A stretch of DNA of 64,000 bases from Candidatus Mediterraneibacter guildfordensis (GTDB lineage Bacteria > Bacillota > Clostridia > Lachnospirales > Lachnospiraceae). Under the pieces are notes generated by a model. The model searched no databases and was not told where the DNA came from. It saw nothing but the letters and a program-made list of their open reading frames with translations. Positions 18,073 to 30,556 of this stretch are shown here, piece by piece; position 1 is the stretch's first letter; the number at the start of each line of letters is the position of its first letter. Location of the stretch: the NCBI GenBank assembly GCA_019112735.1, contig DXIS01000017.1:1-64000 (forward strand). Direction: 5' to 3'. The translations under genes were made by a program, and so were the position numbers.

Positions 18073-19017
18073 ATGTTAAAAAGAATACGGATCTTTGCGC
18101 TTATTATGGCTGTCGCCGTAATTTGCGTCTCTGTGCTGGCGGCATGCAGGAATTCTGCGCCGGAGGACGAATCATATGATTCTTATGTCTATTGCCTGAA
18201 TGCTGACCGTACGGGGCTGGTGAAAGTTGAATACGACATTCCCGATGGGAAACCGCAGGAACAGGCGGAACAGATCCTGGAGAAGTTAAAACAGCCCTCG
18301 GATGATCTGGAATGCGTGGCTCCGATCCCGGAAGACGTGGAAGTGCTTAAATGCGTTCTTAACGGAAGCATCCTGGATGTGGATTTTAGCGGACAGTATC
18401 TGAATATCAAACGGATACAGGAAAAGCTTGTGCGGGCGGCGGTCGTCCAGTCTCTCGTGCGGGTCGAGGGGATCAATGCGGTCCGGTTTACAGTGGAGGG
18501 TGAGCCGTTTACAGACAGCAGCGGTACGGAGACCGGACTGATGAATGAGGATGATTTTGTGGGAAATACCAGTTCATCCCCGAGTTCTTACCAGACAGAT
18601 ACGCTTACGCTGTACTTTGCAAATCCGGAAGGAGACAAGCTGGTGGAACAGAAGATATCTGTCCGGTACAGCAGCAATGTGTCCAAGGACAAGCTGATCG
18701 TGGAGAAGCTGATGCAGGGGCCTGCCGGAAACAGTGCGGGACCGACCATTAATCCAAATGCGAACCTGCTCAGCGTGACGACAAAAGATGAGATCTGCTA
18801 TGTGAATTTTGACAGTGCATTTTTAACCGGGGCGTATGACGTTCTCCCCGAAGTTACCGTATATTCGATCGTTAATTCTCTGATCGAGGGAACAGAGGCC
18901 GGACAGGTACAGATTACGATCAACGGGGAAACCAATGCAGAATACATGGATGCGGTGGATCTGTCCCAGCCGCTTTCTGAAAATCGGGATCTGCTCGCAG
19001 TCAAAGATGATGAATGA
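18073..19017 (+). CDS. GerMN-domain lipoprotein (GerM/LpqB-like)
   Basis: 314 residues beginning with a lipoprotein signal (lipobox VLAAC, Cys at about 25). Two GerMN-type repeats are visible: residues ~38-150 (VYCLNADRTGLVKVEY ... LDVDFSGQYL) and ~178-300 (LTLYFANPEGDKLVEQ ... CYVNFDSAFL). GerM is needed for spore cortex and germination in Bacillus, and LpqB pairs with a two-component kinase in actinobacteria; this gene directly follows a sensor kinase, so an accessory role in signalling is a reasonable inference. ATG 18073 follows CAGGAGGAATGAAAG. Its stop overlaps the comEC start by ATGA, so the two are translationally coupled. Confidence 0.82.
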   Translation: MLKRIRIFALIMAVAVICVSVLAACRNSAPEDESYDSYVYCLNADRTGLVKVEYDIPDGKPQEQAEQILEKLKQPSDDLECVAPIPEDVEVLKCVLNGSILDVDFSGQYLNIKRIQEKLVRAAVVQSLVRVEGINAVRFTVEGEPFTDSSGTETGLMNEDDFVGNTSSSPSSYQTDTLTLYFANPEGDKLVEQKISVRYSSNVSKDKLIVEKLMQGPAGNSAGPTINPNANLLSVTTKDEICYVNFDSAFLTGAYDVLPEVTVYSIVNSLIEGTEAGQVQITINGETNAEYMDAVDLSQPLSENRDLLAVKDDE

Positions 19018-21308
19018 GAAAACGTCCGCTTTGTGCGATCTGTGTTTTATTTCTGATAATACAGGCCTTTCGGGTGCTCTTCTCCGGCGCGGGAGATATA
19101 GAAATCTCTGAGCTGGAGAGGGCTGCATCCGGAGAGGCAGGTGTCATCCTGACAGGGTCTGTATACAGGATCGAGAAAAAAGAAAAGGTTACAGCCTTTT
19201 ATCTGAAAGATAACGCCGTTTCTGCGGCGGGCAGGGAACTTGCAGAAGAAAGAGTCCTTGTTTATTATTCCGGTGATACAGTTAAAAATGTAATAAAGAT
19301 AGGGAATATCCTGCATGTGAGAGGCGAACTGCAGGTTTTTGACAGTGCACGCAATCCAGGGAATTTTGACCAGCGGGAATATTACCGGCGGCAGGAGATC
19401 CGCGTACTTGTCTGGGCGGAGCAGATGGAAGTCCTGTCGAAAGATACGGACCGGCTGCGGCAGAGCCTTTATGAACTCCGGCAGGCCTGGGATCGGCTTC
19501 TGGTCCGGCATCTCGGGGAATATTACGGCGGCACCATGAGCGCCATCCTGCTCGGACAGAAAAGCGGGCTGGATCCGGAGATGAAGACCATGTATCAGAA
19601 GTGCGGGATCAGCCATATCCTTGCCATATCGGGGCTTCACATGACTTTTCTCGGGATGGGGATCTATAACGCACTTCGCCGTGCGGGGTTCGGCTTTACA
19701 GTCTCCGGCGCGGCGGGCGCAGCCCTTCTGATCCTGTACAGCCTGATGATCGGGGCCGGCGTATCCAGCCTGCGTGCGCTCATCATGTTCCTGGTGCGGA
19801 TCGGGGCCGAGATTACCGGACGGGATTATGATCTGCTGACCAGCCTGGCCGTGTCGGCGGCAATTTTATGCGCAGGGCAGCCCCTGTACCTGACGGATGC
19901 AGGGTTTCTTCTGTCTTACGGCGCGATCCTCGGAATCGCGCTCTTTGCCCCGGTGTTCGCAGAGGCTTTCGGCTGTGAACAGATCAGGAAAAAGCAGCAC
20001 TGGAAAAGCGGAGTGAAGAAACGGATATCAGCAGCCCTTCTGTGGGTGCTGACCGGACTGTCCACCAGTATCGCGGTGAACCTCATGCTTCTGGGCCCGC
20101 TGCTTTATTTTTATTTTGAGATCCCGCCTTATTCGGTGTTCCTGAATCTGATCGTGATCCCGCTCATGCCGGTCGCCATGGGAGCGGGGCTTTTTGGTTC
20201 TGCGCTGGATCTTCTCTGGGAACCCGGAGGCGGCGCGGTGCTCCAGCTCTGCAGGGCGGTCCTTGCTGCGTATGACCTGGTATGTGAGTGGAGCAGCGGT
20301 CTCCCTTTCGGCCGGATCGTGACCGGACGGCCGGACATGTGGCAACTTATGTTATATTACATGATGATTGCCATTGTCCTGATTCTTTATATCCGGATGA
20401 AGAAGCGGGAGAAGAAAAGGATCGGCAGGCCCCACGGCATGGCGCTCCTGCTCGTTTCAACAGGCATGATCCTTCTGTGCAGGACCGCGTGCAGGGAAGG
20501 GTTCCTGTCCCGCGACGAGGTCAGTGTCACCGTGCTGGATGTGGGACAGGGGGACTGTATCCACATAAGAGGCCCGTCCGCGGATATTCTGATCGACGGC
20601 GGAAGCAGCGATGTATCGGATGTGGGGACATACCGGATCAGCCCCTGTCTTCTGAGCCGGGGCGCGGACAGCCTGGATTATGTCTTTGTGACCCACGGGG
20701 ACAAGGACCATATCAGCGGCATCCGGGAAATGCTGGAAGATCAGACATTCGGGGTGCGGATATGCAATCTGGTCCTTCCGCCGGCAAAATATCATGACGG
20801 GGTGCTTCAGGGGCTGGCGTTCACCGCGGCAGAGGCCGGCACAAGAGTGCTGGTCATGGATGCGGGAGAGAAGATCACGGACGAGGGACTTACCCTGGAA
20901 TGCCTGGCGCCGGAGGCGGATGCCGGCCTGGAGCCGGGCAATGAGGCGTCTCTCGTGCTGGAAGCAGAATATGGAGCATTCCGGATGCTGTTTACCGGGG
21001 ATGTGGAAGGCAGCGGAGAAAATGCGCTGGTCAACAGCGGGCGACTGGAACGGTGCGATGTGCTGAAGGCTGCCCACCATGGTTCGAAGAATTCCGGCAG
21101 CGACGGATTCCTGGATATCGTGCAGCCTTCCCTGACCCTGATCTCGGCGGGGCGGGATAACCGGTACGGTCATCCGCATGCAGAGACGGTTGAACGGCTT
21201 AAAAAGACCGGCAGTAAAATATATTCCACGCAGGAGAACGGGGCGCTGACCGTGCGGACAGACGGACGCCGGATCCGGATCAGCGGAACGGTTTCCGGCG
21301 GAGTCTGA
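19014..21308 (+). CDS. comEC: ComEC/Rec2 DNA uptake channel with metallo-beta-lactamase-like domain
   Basis: 764 residues, near the full ComEC length. N-terminal part: a membrane anchor and the extracellular OB-like DUF4131 region (~50-165). Middle (~175-500): the competence domain of about ten helices, starting near GTMSAILLGQKSGLD and SHILAISGLHMTFLG. C-terminal ~260 residues: a metallo-beta-lactamase-like fold with LDVGQGDCIHIRG, THGDKDHISGI, LFTGDVEG and KAAHHGSKNSG. ComEC passes single-stranded DNA into the cell and the C-terminal domain is thought to degrade the other strand. Start 19014 overlaps the preceding stop (ATGA). Full-length and with intact motifs, so not obviously decayed. 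Confidence 0.93.
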   Translation: MRKRPLCAICVLFLIIQAFRVLFSGAGDIEISELERAASGEAGVILTGSVYRIEKKEKVTAFYLKDNAVSAAGRELAEERVLVYYSGDTVKNVIKIGNILHVRGELQVFDSARNPGNFDQREYYRRQEIRVLVWAEQMEVLSKDTDRLRQSLYELRQAWDRLLVRHLGEYYGGTMSAILLGQKSGLDPEMKTMYQKCGISHILAISGLHMTFLGMGIYNALRRAGFGFTVSGAAGAALLILYSLMIGAGVSSLRALIMFLVRIGAEITGRDYDLLTSLAVSAAILCAGQPLYLTDAGFLLSYGAILGIALFAPVFAEAFGCEQIRKKQHWKSGVKKRISAALLWVLTGLSTSIAVNLMLLGPLLYFYFEIPPYSVFLNLIVIPLMPVAMGAGLFGSALDLLWEPGGGAVLQLCRAVLAAYDLVCEWSSGLPFGRIVTGRPDMWQLMLYYMMIAIVLILYIRMKKREKKRIGRPHGMALLLVSTGMILLCRTACREGFLSRDEVSVTVLDVGQGDCIHIRGPSADILIDGGSSDVSDVGTYRISPCLLSRGADSLDYVFVTHGDKDHISGIREMLEDQTFGVRICNLVLPPAKYHDGVLQGLAFTAAEAGTRVLVMDAGEKITDEGLTLECLAPEADAGLEPGNEASLVLEAEYGAFRMLFTGDVEGSGENALVNSGRLERCDVLKAAHHGSKNSGSDGFLDIVQPSLTLISAGRDNRYGHPHAETVERLKKTGSKIYSTQENGALTVRTDGRRIRISGTVSGGV

Positions 21309-21317
21309 GAGAAAGGC

Positions 21318-21347
21318 TTGTCAAAGCGGGGGGATTTCCTTTATAAT
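21318..21347 (+). promoter_or_regulatory. Sigma-A promoter immediately before holA
   Basis: TTGTCA (21318-21323), 18-bp spacer, TATAAT (21342-21347). The predicted transcript start is within a few bases of the holA ATG at 21357, so the message would be leaderless or nearly so. Confidence 0.6.
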
Positions 21348-21356
21348 ACAAGAGTT

Positions 21357-22349
21357 ATGAAAAGCCTGAATGAAGATTTAAAAACAGGACAATTTAAACA
21401 GATCTATCTGCTGTACGGCGGAGAAAATTATCTCAAGCGGCAGTACAGGGACCGTTTTGTCAAAGCCATGATACCGGAGGGGGATACGATGAATTACACC
21501 CGGTATGAGGGGAAGAAGACGGAGATCAAAGAAGTGATCGATCTGGCGGAAACCCTGCCCTTTTTTGCAGAACGCCGTCTGATCGTGTTTGAGGACACCG
21601 GCTTTTTCAAAAGCGGCGGCGGGGATCTGGCGGATTATATCAACGGCGGCATGCCCCCGGCAACCTTTTTCATTTTCATCGAAAATGAAGTGGACAGGCG
21701 GAGCAGTCTGTACAAAGCCGTGAAAGCAAAGGGGCATATCGTAGAACTGACCGCGCAGGATGAAGCCACGCTGCGGAGATGGATCCTGAACCTGGTCCGG
21801 AAGGAGGAGAAAGAGATCTCACCGGCGGATGCGGCGTATTTTATCAGCAAGGTGGGGACGGATATGGAAAATATCACCCGGGAGCTGGAAAAGCTTTTCT
21901 GCTACTGTCTGGACCGGAAGACCCTGACCCGGGAGGATATTGACGCGGTGTGCATCACGCAGATCACGAACCATATATTTGATATGGTCAATGCCGTGGC
22001 GGAGCAGGATCAGAGGAAGGCGCTGGATCTCTATTATGACTTGCTGGCGCTCAGGGAACAGCCCATGCACATCCTGGTGCTGATGTCGAAACAGTACCGG
22101 GACCTTTTCCACGTAAAAGAACTGGTGAAGCATGGATGCCCGAGAAAAGAGATCGCTTCAAGGGCAGGGCTTCACCCCTTTGTGGCGGGGAAATATGAAA
22201 AGCTGGCCGGGCGGTTTACCGCGGGTGAACTCCGGGCCGTGATGGAAGAGATCGCGGATCTGGAACAGCGGATCAAGACCGGACTGATCACGGATCATCT
22301 GGCCGTGGAAATATTTATCGTTAAACATTCAGAGAAAAAACATGCATGA
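21357..22349 (+). CDS. holA: DNA polymerase III delta subunit
   Basis: 330 residues. HolA is the clamp-loader subunit that opens the beta sliding clamp. The N-terminus [21 protein letters not shown] with [10 protein letters not shown] is the usual start of Firmicutes HolA; the rest has the AAA+-like fold and a C-terminal collar ([25 protein letters not shown]). ATG 21357 is chosen for this match. A TTG at 21318 in the same frame has GAGAAAGG before it and would add 13 residues, but the -35 box of a good promoter overlaps it. It follows comEC as in Bacillus; rpsT, which usually comes next in Firmicutes, is absent here. Confidence 0.92.
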   Translation: MKSLNEDLKTGQFKQIYLLYGGENYLKRQYRDRFVKAMIPEGDTMNYTRYEGKKTEIKEVIDLAETLPFFAERRLIVFEDTGFFKSGGGDLADYINGGMPPATFFIFIENEVDRRSSLYKAVKAKGHIVELTAQDEATLRRWILNLVRKEEKEISPADAAYFISKVGTDMENITRELEKLFCYCLDRKTLTREDIDAVCITQITNHIFDMVNAVAEQDQRKALDLYYDLLALREQPMHILVLMSKQYRDLFHVKELVKHGCPRKEIASRAGLHPFVAGKYEKLAGRFTAGELRAVMEEIADLEQRIKTGLITDHLAVEIFIVKHSEKKHA

Positions 22350-22387
22350 ACATTTCCGGCGCCATGCCGGAGGCTGGAGGAATAAAA

Positions 22388-24202
22388 TTGGCAGTAATAG
22401 ATCAGAGTAAAATCAGAAATTTTTGTATCATTGCCCACATCGATCACGGCAAGTCCACGCTGGCGGACCGGATCATCGAGATGACCGGGCTCCTGACGGA
22501 CCGGGAGATGCAGGCCCAGGTCCTGGACAATATGGAACTGGAGCGGGAGCGGGGGATCACGATTAAAGCCCAGGCGGTCCGTACGGTCTACAAGGCGGAC
22601 GACGGGGAGGAGTATATGTTCAACCTCATCGATACCCCGGGACATGTGGACTTCAACTACGAGGTTTCCCGGAGCCTTGCGGCCTGTGACGGCGCGATCC
22701 TCGTGGTAGACGCGGCCCAGGGCGTGGAGGCCCAGACGCTGGCCAATGTCTATCTTGCGCTGGACCACGATCTGGACGTGATGCCGGTGATCAATAAGGT
22801 CGATCTGCCGAGCGCGGATCCGGAGCGGGTGAAAGAGGAGATCGAGGATGTGATCGGCCTGGATGCGGAGGATGCGCCGCTTATCTCGGCCAAGACGGGG
22901 CTTAACGTCCATGAAGTGCTGGAGCAGATTGTGGAGAAGATCCCGGCGCCCACGGGTGATCCGGACGCGCCTTTAAAAGCGCTGATCTTTGATTCCAAAT
23001 ACGATTCATATAAAGGGGTTATCGTTTTCTGCAGGATCAAGGAGGGAACGGTAAGAAAAGGAACCCCCATGCTGATGATGGCCACCGGTGCGAAAGCGGA
23101 TGTGGTGGAGGTGGGAACCTTCGGCGCGGGCCAGTTCATCCCCTGTGACGAACTGTCGGCCGGCATGGTCGGTTATATTACCGCAAGCCTGAAAAATGTG
23201 AAAGAGACCCGTGTGGGCGACACCATTACCAATGCGGAACATCCCTGTGATGAACCTCTTCCGGGATATAAGAAAGTCAACCCCATGGTCTACTGCGGGC
23301 TCTACCCGGCGGACGGGGCAAAATACCCGGATCTCAGGGACGCCCTTGAGAAGCTGCAGCTTAACGATGCGGCGCTCCAGTTCGAGGCGGAGACGTCCGT
23401 GGCCCTGGGCTTTGGATTCCGCTGCGGATTCCTGGGACTGCTCCATCTGGAGATCATACAGGAGCGTCTGGAGCGAGAGTACAATCTGGACCTGGTGACG
23501 ACGGCTCCCAGTGTTATCTACAAGATCCATAAGACGGACGGCGAGGTCATCGATCTGACGAACCCGACCAACATGCCGGATCCGTCGGAGATCGATTATA
23601 TGGAAGAGCCGATGGTTAAGGCGGAGATCATGGTGACATCCGAGTACATCGGCGCGATCATGGACCTGTGCCAGGAGCGGCGCGGCATCTACCAGAGCAT
23701 GGAATACATCGAAGAAAAGCGCGCCGTGCTTCATTATCATCTGCCGCTCAACGAGATCATTTACGATTTCTTCGATGCGCTGAAATCCCGTTCGAGAGGC
23801 TATGCATCCTTCGACTATGAGATGCTGGGCTATCAGAGATCGGAGCTTGTGAAGCTGGATATTCTTATTAATAAAGAAGAAGTGGATGCACTGTCCTTCA
23901 TTGTATTTGCCGGAAGCGCCTACGAGCGCGGAAGGAAGATGTGCGAGAAGCTGAAACAGGAGATCCCGAGGCAGCTCTTCGAGATCCCGATCCAGGCGGC
24001 CATCGGCAGCAAGATCATTGCCCGTGAGACCGTAAAAGCGATGAGAAAAGACGTGCTGGCGAAGTGTTACGGCGGCGACATCTCCCGTAAGAAGAAGCTT
24101 TTGGAGAAGCAGAAAGAAGGAAAGAAGCGCATGCGCCAGGTGGGCAATGTAGAGATCCCGCAGAAGGCGTTCATGAGCGTCCTGAAACTGGACGACGACT
24201 GA
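22388..24202 (+). CDS. lepA: Elongation factor 4 (LepA), TTG start
   Basis: 604 residues, typical LepA length. EF-4 is a ribosome-binding GTPase that can back-translocate stalled ribosomes. Seen: P-loop [14 protein letters not shown], switch region [30 protein letters not shown], and the LepA-specific C-terminal end [20 protein letters not shown]. The start is TTG at 22388 (protein begins [11 protein letters not shown]), supported by GGAGG at 22376-22380. An ATG at 22346 would add 14 residues unlike the family and overlap holA. Downstream hemW follows after 14 bases, so they are co-transcribed. Confidence 0.95.
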   Translation: MAVIDQSKIRNFCIIAHIDHGKSTLADRIIEMTGLLTDREMQAQVLDNMELERERGITIKAQAVRTVYKADDGEEYMFNLIDTPGHVDFNYEVSRSLAACDGAILVVDAAQGVEAQTLANVYLALDHDLDVMPVINKVDLPSADPERVKEEIEDVIGLDAEDAPLISAKTGLNVHEVLEQIVEKIPAPTGDPDAPLKALIFDSKYDSYKGVIVFCRIKEGTVRKGTPMLMMATGAKADVVEVGTFGAGQFIPCDELSAGMVGYITASLKNVKETRVGDTITNAEHPCDEPLPGYKKVNPMVYCGLYPADGAKYPDLRDALEKLQLNDAALQFEAETSVALGFGFRCGFLGLLHLEIIQERLEREYNLDLVTTAPSVIYKIHKTDGEVIDLTNPTNMPDPSEIDYMEEPMVKAEIMVTSEYIGAIMDLCQERRGIYQSMEYIEEKRAVLHYHLPLNEIIYDFFDALKSRSRGYASFDYEMLGYQRSELVKLDILINKEEVDALSFIVFAGSAYERGRKMCEKLKQEIPRQLFEIPIQAAIGSKIIARETVKAMRKDVLAKCYGGDISRKKKLLEKQKEGKKRMRQVGNVEIPQKAFMSVLKLDDD

Positions 24203-24216
24203 TTGACAACGAGAAA

Positions 24217-25434
24217 ATGAGTAAACGTGGATTAGAACTGTATGTGCACATTCCGTTCTGCGTAAAGAAATGTGCCTACTGTGATTTCCTGTCCGGGCCG
24301 GCGGATGACCAGACAAAGCGCGTCTATGTGGATGCGCTGGCCCGGGAAATGGAATCAATGAAAGAAAAATACAGCGGTTACCGTGTGGACACGGTGTTTC
24401 TGGGCGGTGGCACTCCTTCCATCCTGGAGGGGAGCGAGACCGCCCGGATTTTTCATGCCCTTTTTGACAATTTTGACATTTCCCCGGATGCGGAGATCAC
24501 CATGGAAGTGAATCCTGGGACCGTGTCCGAAGAAAAGGCGGAGGCGTGGAAAGCGTGCGGCATCAACCGGCTGAGCATCGGGCTTCAGTCGGCGGATGAC
24601 AGGGAACTGAAAATGCTGGGGCGGATCCATACATTTGAAGCTTTTCTTGATACGTGGGGGATCGTCCGCCGGGCCGGATTCGACAATGTGAATATCGACC
24701 TGATCTCGGCGCTGCCCGGGCAGACGCCGGAAGGCTGGGAGAAAACACTGCGCGCTGCGGCGGAGCTCGATCCGGAACACATTTCCGCCTACAGCCTGAT
24801 CGTGGAAGAAGGCACCCCTTTTTATGAAATATACGGGGAGCCGGGACAGGACGTGCAGGCCTGCTGTGCGAACGGGCAGATCCGGATCCTGCCGCCGTTG
24901 CCGGATGAGGACGCGGAACGTGAGATTTATAAGGCGACGGAGCGGATCCTGGCAGCGTACGGCTACCACCGGTATGAGATCTCCAATTACGCAAAGGAAG
25001 GATACAAGTGTCGGCACAACCTGGGCTACTGGGACCGGAAAGAATATCTGGGGCTGGGGCTCGGCGCGGCCTCGCTGATCCGGGAATGCCGGTTCCACAA
25101 CACGACGGATATGGAGAAATATGTGAACATATTCGGAGGAGCAAAGGGGAAAATGTCAGATCCGGCAGCCGGAGAAAGCGCGGCGGAAGATTATGAAGAA
25201 CTTACGCTCAACGACCGGATGGAGGAGTTTATGTTTCTCGGCCTGCGCAAAACGAAAGGGATCCGGGAAGCGGATTTCCGGAATCTGTTCGGGAAAGAGA
25301 TCCGGCAGGTGTACGGGGACCAGATCGCCGGACTTATGGAGCAGGGGCTCCTTGCCGGGGTGGAAGGGCGGATCTTTCTTACGGAGCGGGGGACCGATAT
25401 CAGCAATTATGTATTCAGTGAATTTATTTTCTGA
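24217..25434 (+). CDS. hemW: Heme chaperone HemW / radical SAM coproporphyrinogen oxidase-like
   Basis: 405 residues. The radical SAM cluster motif is HIPFCVKKCAYCDF (CxxxCxxC, residues ~12-20), followed by FLGGGTPSIL (SAM binding) and the HemN/HemW-type SIGLQSADDRELKMLGRIH. The C-terminal HemN-C domain contains YEISNYAKEGYKCRHNLGYW. HemW differs from HemN by lacking the extra N-terminal cysteine, and this protein starts with LELYVHIPFC, fitting HemW, which binds and delivers heme. No heme biosynthesis genes are near. Start 24217 has only a weak GAGAA upstream; coupling to lepA is likely. It is in the conserved lepA-hemW-hrcA order. Confidence 0.92.
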   Translation: MSKRGLELYVHIPFCVKKCAYCDFLSGPADDQTKRVYVDALAREMESMKEKYSGYRVDTVFLGGGTPSILEGSETARIFHALFDNFDISPDAEITMEVNPGTVSEEKAEAWKACGINRLSIGLQSADDRELKMLGRIHTFEAFLDTWGIVRRAGFDNVNIDLISALPGQTPEGWEKTLRAAAELDPEHISAYSLIVEEGTPFYEIYGEPGQDVQACCANGQIRILPPLPDEDAEREIYKATERILAAYGYHRYEISNYAKEGYKCRHNLGYWDRKEYLGLGLGAASLIRECRFHNTTDMEKYVNIFGGAKGKMSDPAAGESAAEDYEELTLNDRMEEFMFLGLRKTKGIREADFRNLFGKEIRQVYGDQIAGLMEQGLLAGVEGRIFLTERGTDISNYVFSEFIF

Positions 25435-25439
25435 AATGG

Positions 25440-25468
25440 TTGACAAACGGAAAACCGAGTGCTATCTT
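25440..25468 (+). promoter_or_regulatory. Sigma-A promoter of the hrcA-grpE-dnaK-dnaJ operon
   Basis: TTGACA (25440-25445), 17-bp spacer, TATCTT (25463-25468). A half-CIRCE GAGTGCTA (25457-25464) overlaps the -10, and the full CIRCE lies just after the expected start near 25475. Confidence 0.85.
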
Positions 25469-25483
25469 AGTATACGAAAGATG

Positions 25484-25510
25484 TTAGCACTCATAAAAAG
25501 GGAGTGCTAA
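25484..25510. promoter_or_regulatory. CIRCE operator (HrcA binding site)
   Basis: TTAGCACTC (25484-25492), nine bases, GAGTGCTAA (25502-25510): a perfect CIRCE element. HrcA bound here blocks transcription at normal temperature. It is located in the leader, 22 bases before the hrcA GTG. Confidence 0.98.
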
Positions 25511-25532
25511 TAGCGCGAAAGGAGGAAATGAA

Positions 25533-26582
25533 GTGGCGGTCGATACGAATTTAAGCGAGCGAAAACTTATCATATTGAAAGCCATCATCCAGAATTACCT
25601 TGAGACCGGCGAGCCGGTCGGGTCGCGTACTCTTTCAAAATATACGGAGCTTAATTTAAGTTCCGCGACGATCCGGAATGAGATGGCGGATCTGGAAGAT
25701 CTGGGTTATATTTTCCAGCCCCACACATCAGCCGGCAGGATCCCATCGGATAAAGGATACCGGCTGTATGTGGATATGCTCATGGAGGAAAAAGAACAGG
25801 AGATCACCGAGCGCGAGGACGCGATGCTCGAGAAGGCTGACAAGGTGGAGAAAGTCCTGCAGCAGGCCGCGAAAGTGCTGGCTTCTAATACGAACTATGC
25901 GACAATGGTCTCGGCGCCGATCAACAGCCGGAATACGCTGAAGTTCATCCAGCTCTCGCAGGTCGATGCGGAGCAGGTTGTGGCGGTGATCGTGCTGGGC
26001 GGCAATGTGATCAAGAATAAGATCATCGAGGTCGGTGAAACACTAAGCAATGAGACGATGCTGAAGCTGAATATGCTTCTCAACACAACGCTCAACGGAA
26101 TGTCCATTGACCAGATCACACTGGGCCTGATCGCCAGGCTGAAAGAACAGGCCGGCATCCACAGCGAAGTGGTGGGGCATGTGCTGGACGCGGTGGCGGA
26201 GATCATCCATGTGGATGACGACATGAAGATCTACACCAGCGGAGCGACGAATATTTTCAAATATCCGGAGCTGAGCGATAAGCAGAGCGCGCAGGAGATC
26301 ATCAGCGCGTTCGAGGAAAAGCAGCAGCTGGAGGATCTGGTCACGGAAACACTCGCCAGCGAGAACAGCAACGGCATCCAGGTGTACATCGGGGATGAGG
26401 CTCCGGTGAAGACCATGAAGGACTGCAGTGTGGTGACGGCCACCTATGAACTTGGCGAGGGCATGAAGGGAACCATCGGTATCATCGGTCCGAAAAGAAT
26501 GGATTATGAACATGTCATGAAGACGCTGAAAACGCTGCAAAGCGAACTGGATGCGATTTACAATAAAAATCCGAAAGAATAG
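25533..26582 (+). CDS. hrcA: Heat-inducible transcription repressor HrcA, GTG start
   Basis: 349 residues. The N-terminal winged helix (LIILKAIIQNYLETGEPVGSRTL, then SSATIRNEMADLEDLGYIFQPH) is the canonical HrcA DNA-binding domain; a GAF-like middle and dimerisation insert follow, ending with GTIGIIGPKRMDYEHVMKTL. HrcA represses through CIRCE and needs GroEL to stay active, so unfolded protein induces the operon. GTG 25533 follows AAAGGAGGAAATGAA. The CIRCE site directly upstream makes it self-regulated. grpE follows after 15 bases. Confidence 0.97.
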   Translation: MAVDTNLSERKLIILKAIIQNYLETGEPVGSRTLSKYTELNLSSATIRNEMADLEDLGYIFQPHTSAGRIPSDKGYRLYVDMLMEEKEQEITEREDAMLEKADKVEKVLQQAAKVLASNTNYATMVSAPINSRNTLKFIQLSQVDAEQVVAVIVLGGNVIKNKIIEVGETLSNETMLKLNMLLNTTLNGMSIDQITLGLIARLKEQAGIHSEVVGHVLDAVAEIIHVDDDMKIYTSGATNIFKYPELSDKQSAQEIISAFEEKQQLEDLVTETLASENSNGIQVYIGDEAPVKTMKDCSVVTATYELGEGMKGTIGIIGPKRMDYEHVMKTLKTLQSELDAIYNKNPKE

Positions 26583-26597
26583 GAAGGTGGAAAGCTG

Positions 26598-29224
<2,627 letters not shown>

Positions 29225-29253
29225 ATCTCCCTCAGATCAGAGATATAAATAAG

Positions 29254-29295
29254 AAAAATTCTACGGGACCGCGCAGGCGGTTTCGTAGAATTTTT
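29254..29295 (+). terminator. Long hairpin between dnaK and dnaJ
   Basis: AAAAATTCTACG (29254-29265) pairs with CGTAGAATTTTT (29284-29295); GGACCGC and GCGGTTT extend the stem inward around GCAG, giving about 19 pairs. It ends in a T run. Probably a partial terminator or processing site, since dnaJ is 25 bases further on the same strand. Confidence 0.8.
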
Positions 29296-29319
29296 CGTGA
29301 AAGGTAGAGTATTCCAGTT

Positions 29320-30513
29320 ATGGCAGAGGCAAAGAGAGATTATTACGAAGTGCTGGGCGTGGGTCGGGACGCAGATGAGGCATCCATTAAAAAAGCCTAC
29401 CGTGCACTGGCGAAAAAATATCATCCCGACATGAATCCGGGTGACAAGGAAGCGGAGAAGAAGTTCAAAGAAGCTTCCGAGGCATATGCCGTTCTGAGTG
29501 ATCCGGACAAACGCCGTCAGTATGACCAGTTCGGTCATGCGGCCTTCGAGGGCGGAGCAGGCGGCGCCGGCGGATTCGGCGGATTCGACTTCAGCGGTGC
29601 GGATTTCAGTGATATTTTCGGGGATATATTCGGGGATCTGTTCGGCGGCGGACGCCGGGGCGGACGTGCCGGCAACGGGCCGATGAAGGGCGCGAATATC
29701 CGAAAGAGCATCCGCATCACGTTTGAAGAGGCTGTGTTCGGATGCGAAAAGGAACTTGACCTTGTCCTGAAGGATCCGTGTGAAGACTGTAACGGGACGG
29801 GGGCGAAGCCGGGAACATCTCCTGAGACCTGTCCGAAGTGCGGCGGCCGGGGACAGGTGGTTTACACCTCCCAGTCCTTCTTCGGCACCGTGCAGAATGT
29901 GCAGACCTGTCCGAACTGCGGCGGTTCCGGCAAGGTGATCAAAGAAAAGTGCCCGAAATGTGCGGGTACAGGCTATACATCCAGCCGGAAGAAGATCCAG
30001 GTATCGATCCCGGCAGGTATTGACAACGGTCAGAGCGTGCGCATCCGTGACAAGGGCGAGCCGGGGCTCAACGGCGGCCCGAGAGGAGACCTGCTTGTGG
30101 AGGTCAATGTATCCCATCATCCGGTATTCCAGAGACAGGACGTGCATATCTTTTCAACAGTCCCGATCTCATTTGCCGTGGCTGCGCTGGGCGGCGATAT
30201 CCGGATCAAAACGGTGGACGGAGATGTGATTTATACAGTAAAACCGGGAACAAAGACCGATACAAAAGTCCGTCTGAAAGGCAAGGGTGTGCCGTCACTG
30301 CGCAATCCGCAGGTGAGGGGCGACCACTATGTCACCCTTGTGATCCAGACGCCGGAGCGGCTGAGCGCCGAGGCAAAAGAAGCACTCAGGAGATTCGATG
30401 AACTCACCGGAAATACCCTGCATCAGAACGATGATGCGGACGACTCCGGAAAAGGAGAAAAGAAGAAAAAGAAAGGCTTCATGGACAAGATGAAAGAAGT
30501 CTTTGAGGATTAA
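29320..30513 (+). CDS. dnaJ: Chaperone DnaJ (Hsp40)
   Basis: 397 residues with all DnaJ parts in order: J domain 5-70 with HPD (YHPDMNPGD), Gly/Phe-rich region 75-115, four zinc-binding repeats [24 protein letters not shown] and CPKCAGTG at ~150-215, then the two substrate-binding beta domains. A Lys-rich end ([19 protein letters not shown]) closes the protein. DnaJ brings substrates to DnaK and stimulates ATP hydrolysis. Start 29320 follows GAAAGGTAGAGTATTCCAGTT, a spacing slightly long for a ribosome binding site. Last gene of the heat-shock operon; a large palindromic region follows. Confidence 0.97.
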   Translation: MAEAKRDYYEVLGVGRDADEASIKKAYRALAKKYHPDMNPGDKEAEKKFKEASEAYAVLSDPDKRRQYDQFGHAAFEGGAGGAGGFGGFDFSGADFSDIFGDIFGDLFGGGRRGGRAGNGPMKGANIRKSIRITFEEAVFGCEKELDLVLKDPCEDCNGTGAKPGTSPETCPKCGGRGQVVYTSQSFFGTVQNVQTCPNCGGSGKVIKEKCPKCAGTGYTSSRKKIQVSIPAGIDNGQSVRIRDKGEPGLNGGPRGDLLVEVNVSHHPVFQRQDVHIFSTVPISFAVAALGGDIRIKTVDGDVIYTVKPGTKTDTKVRLKGKGVPSLRNPQVRGDHYVTLVIQTPERLSAEAKEALRRFDELTGNTLHQNDDADDSGKGEKKKKKGFMDKMKEVFED

Positions 30514-30556
30514 CAGGAGCTGGCAGCATAGAATATAACAATAACTTTCCATTACA

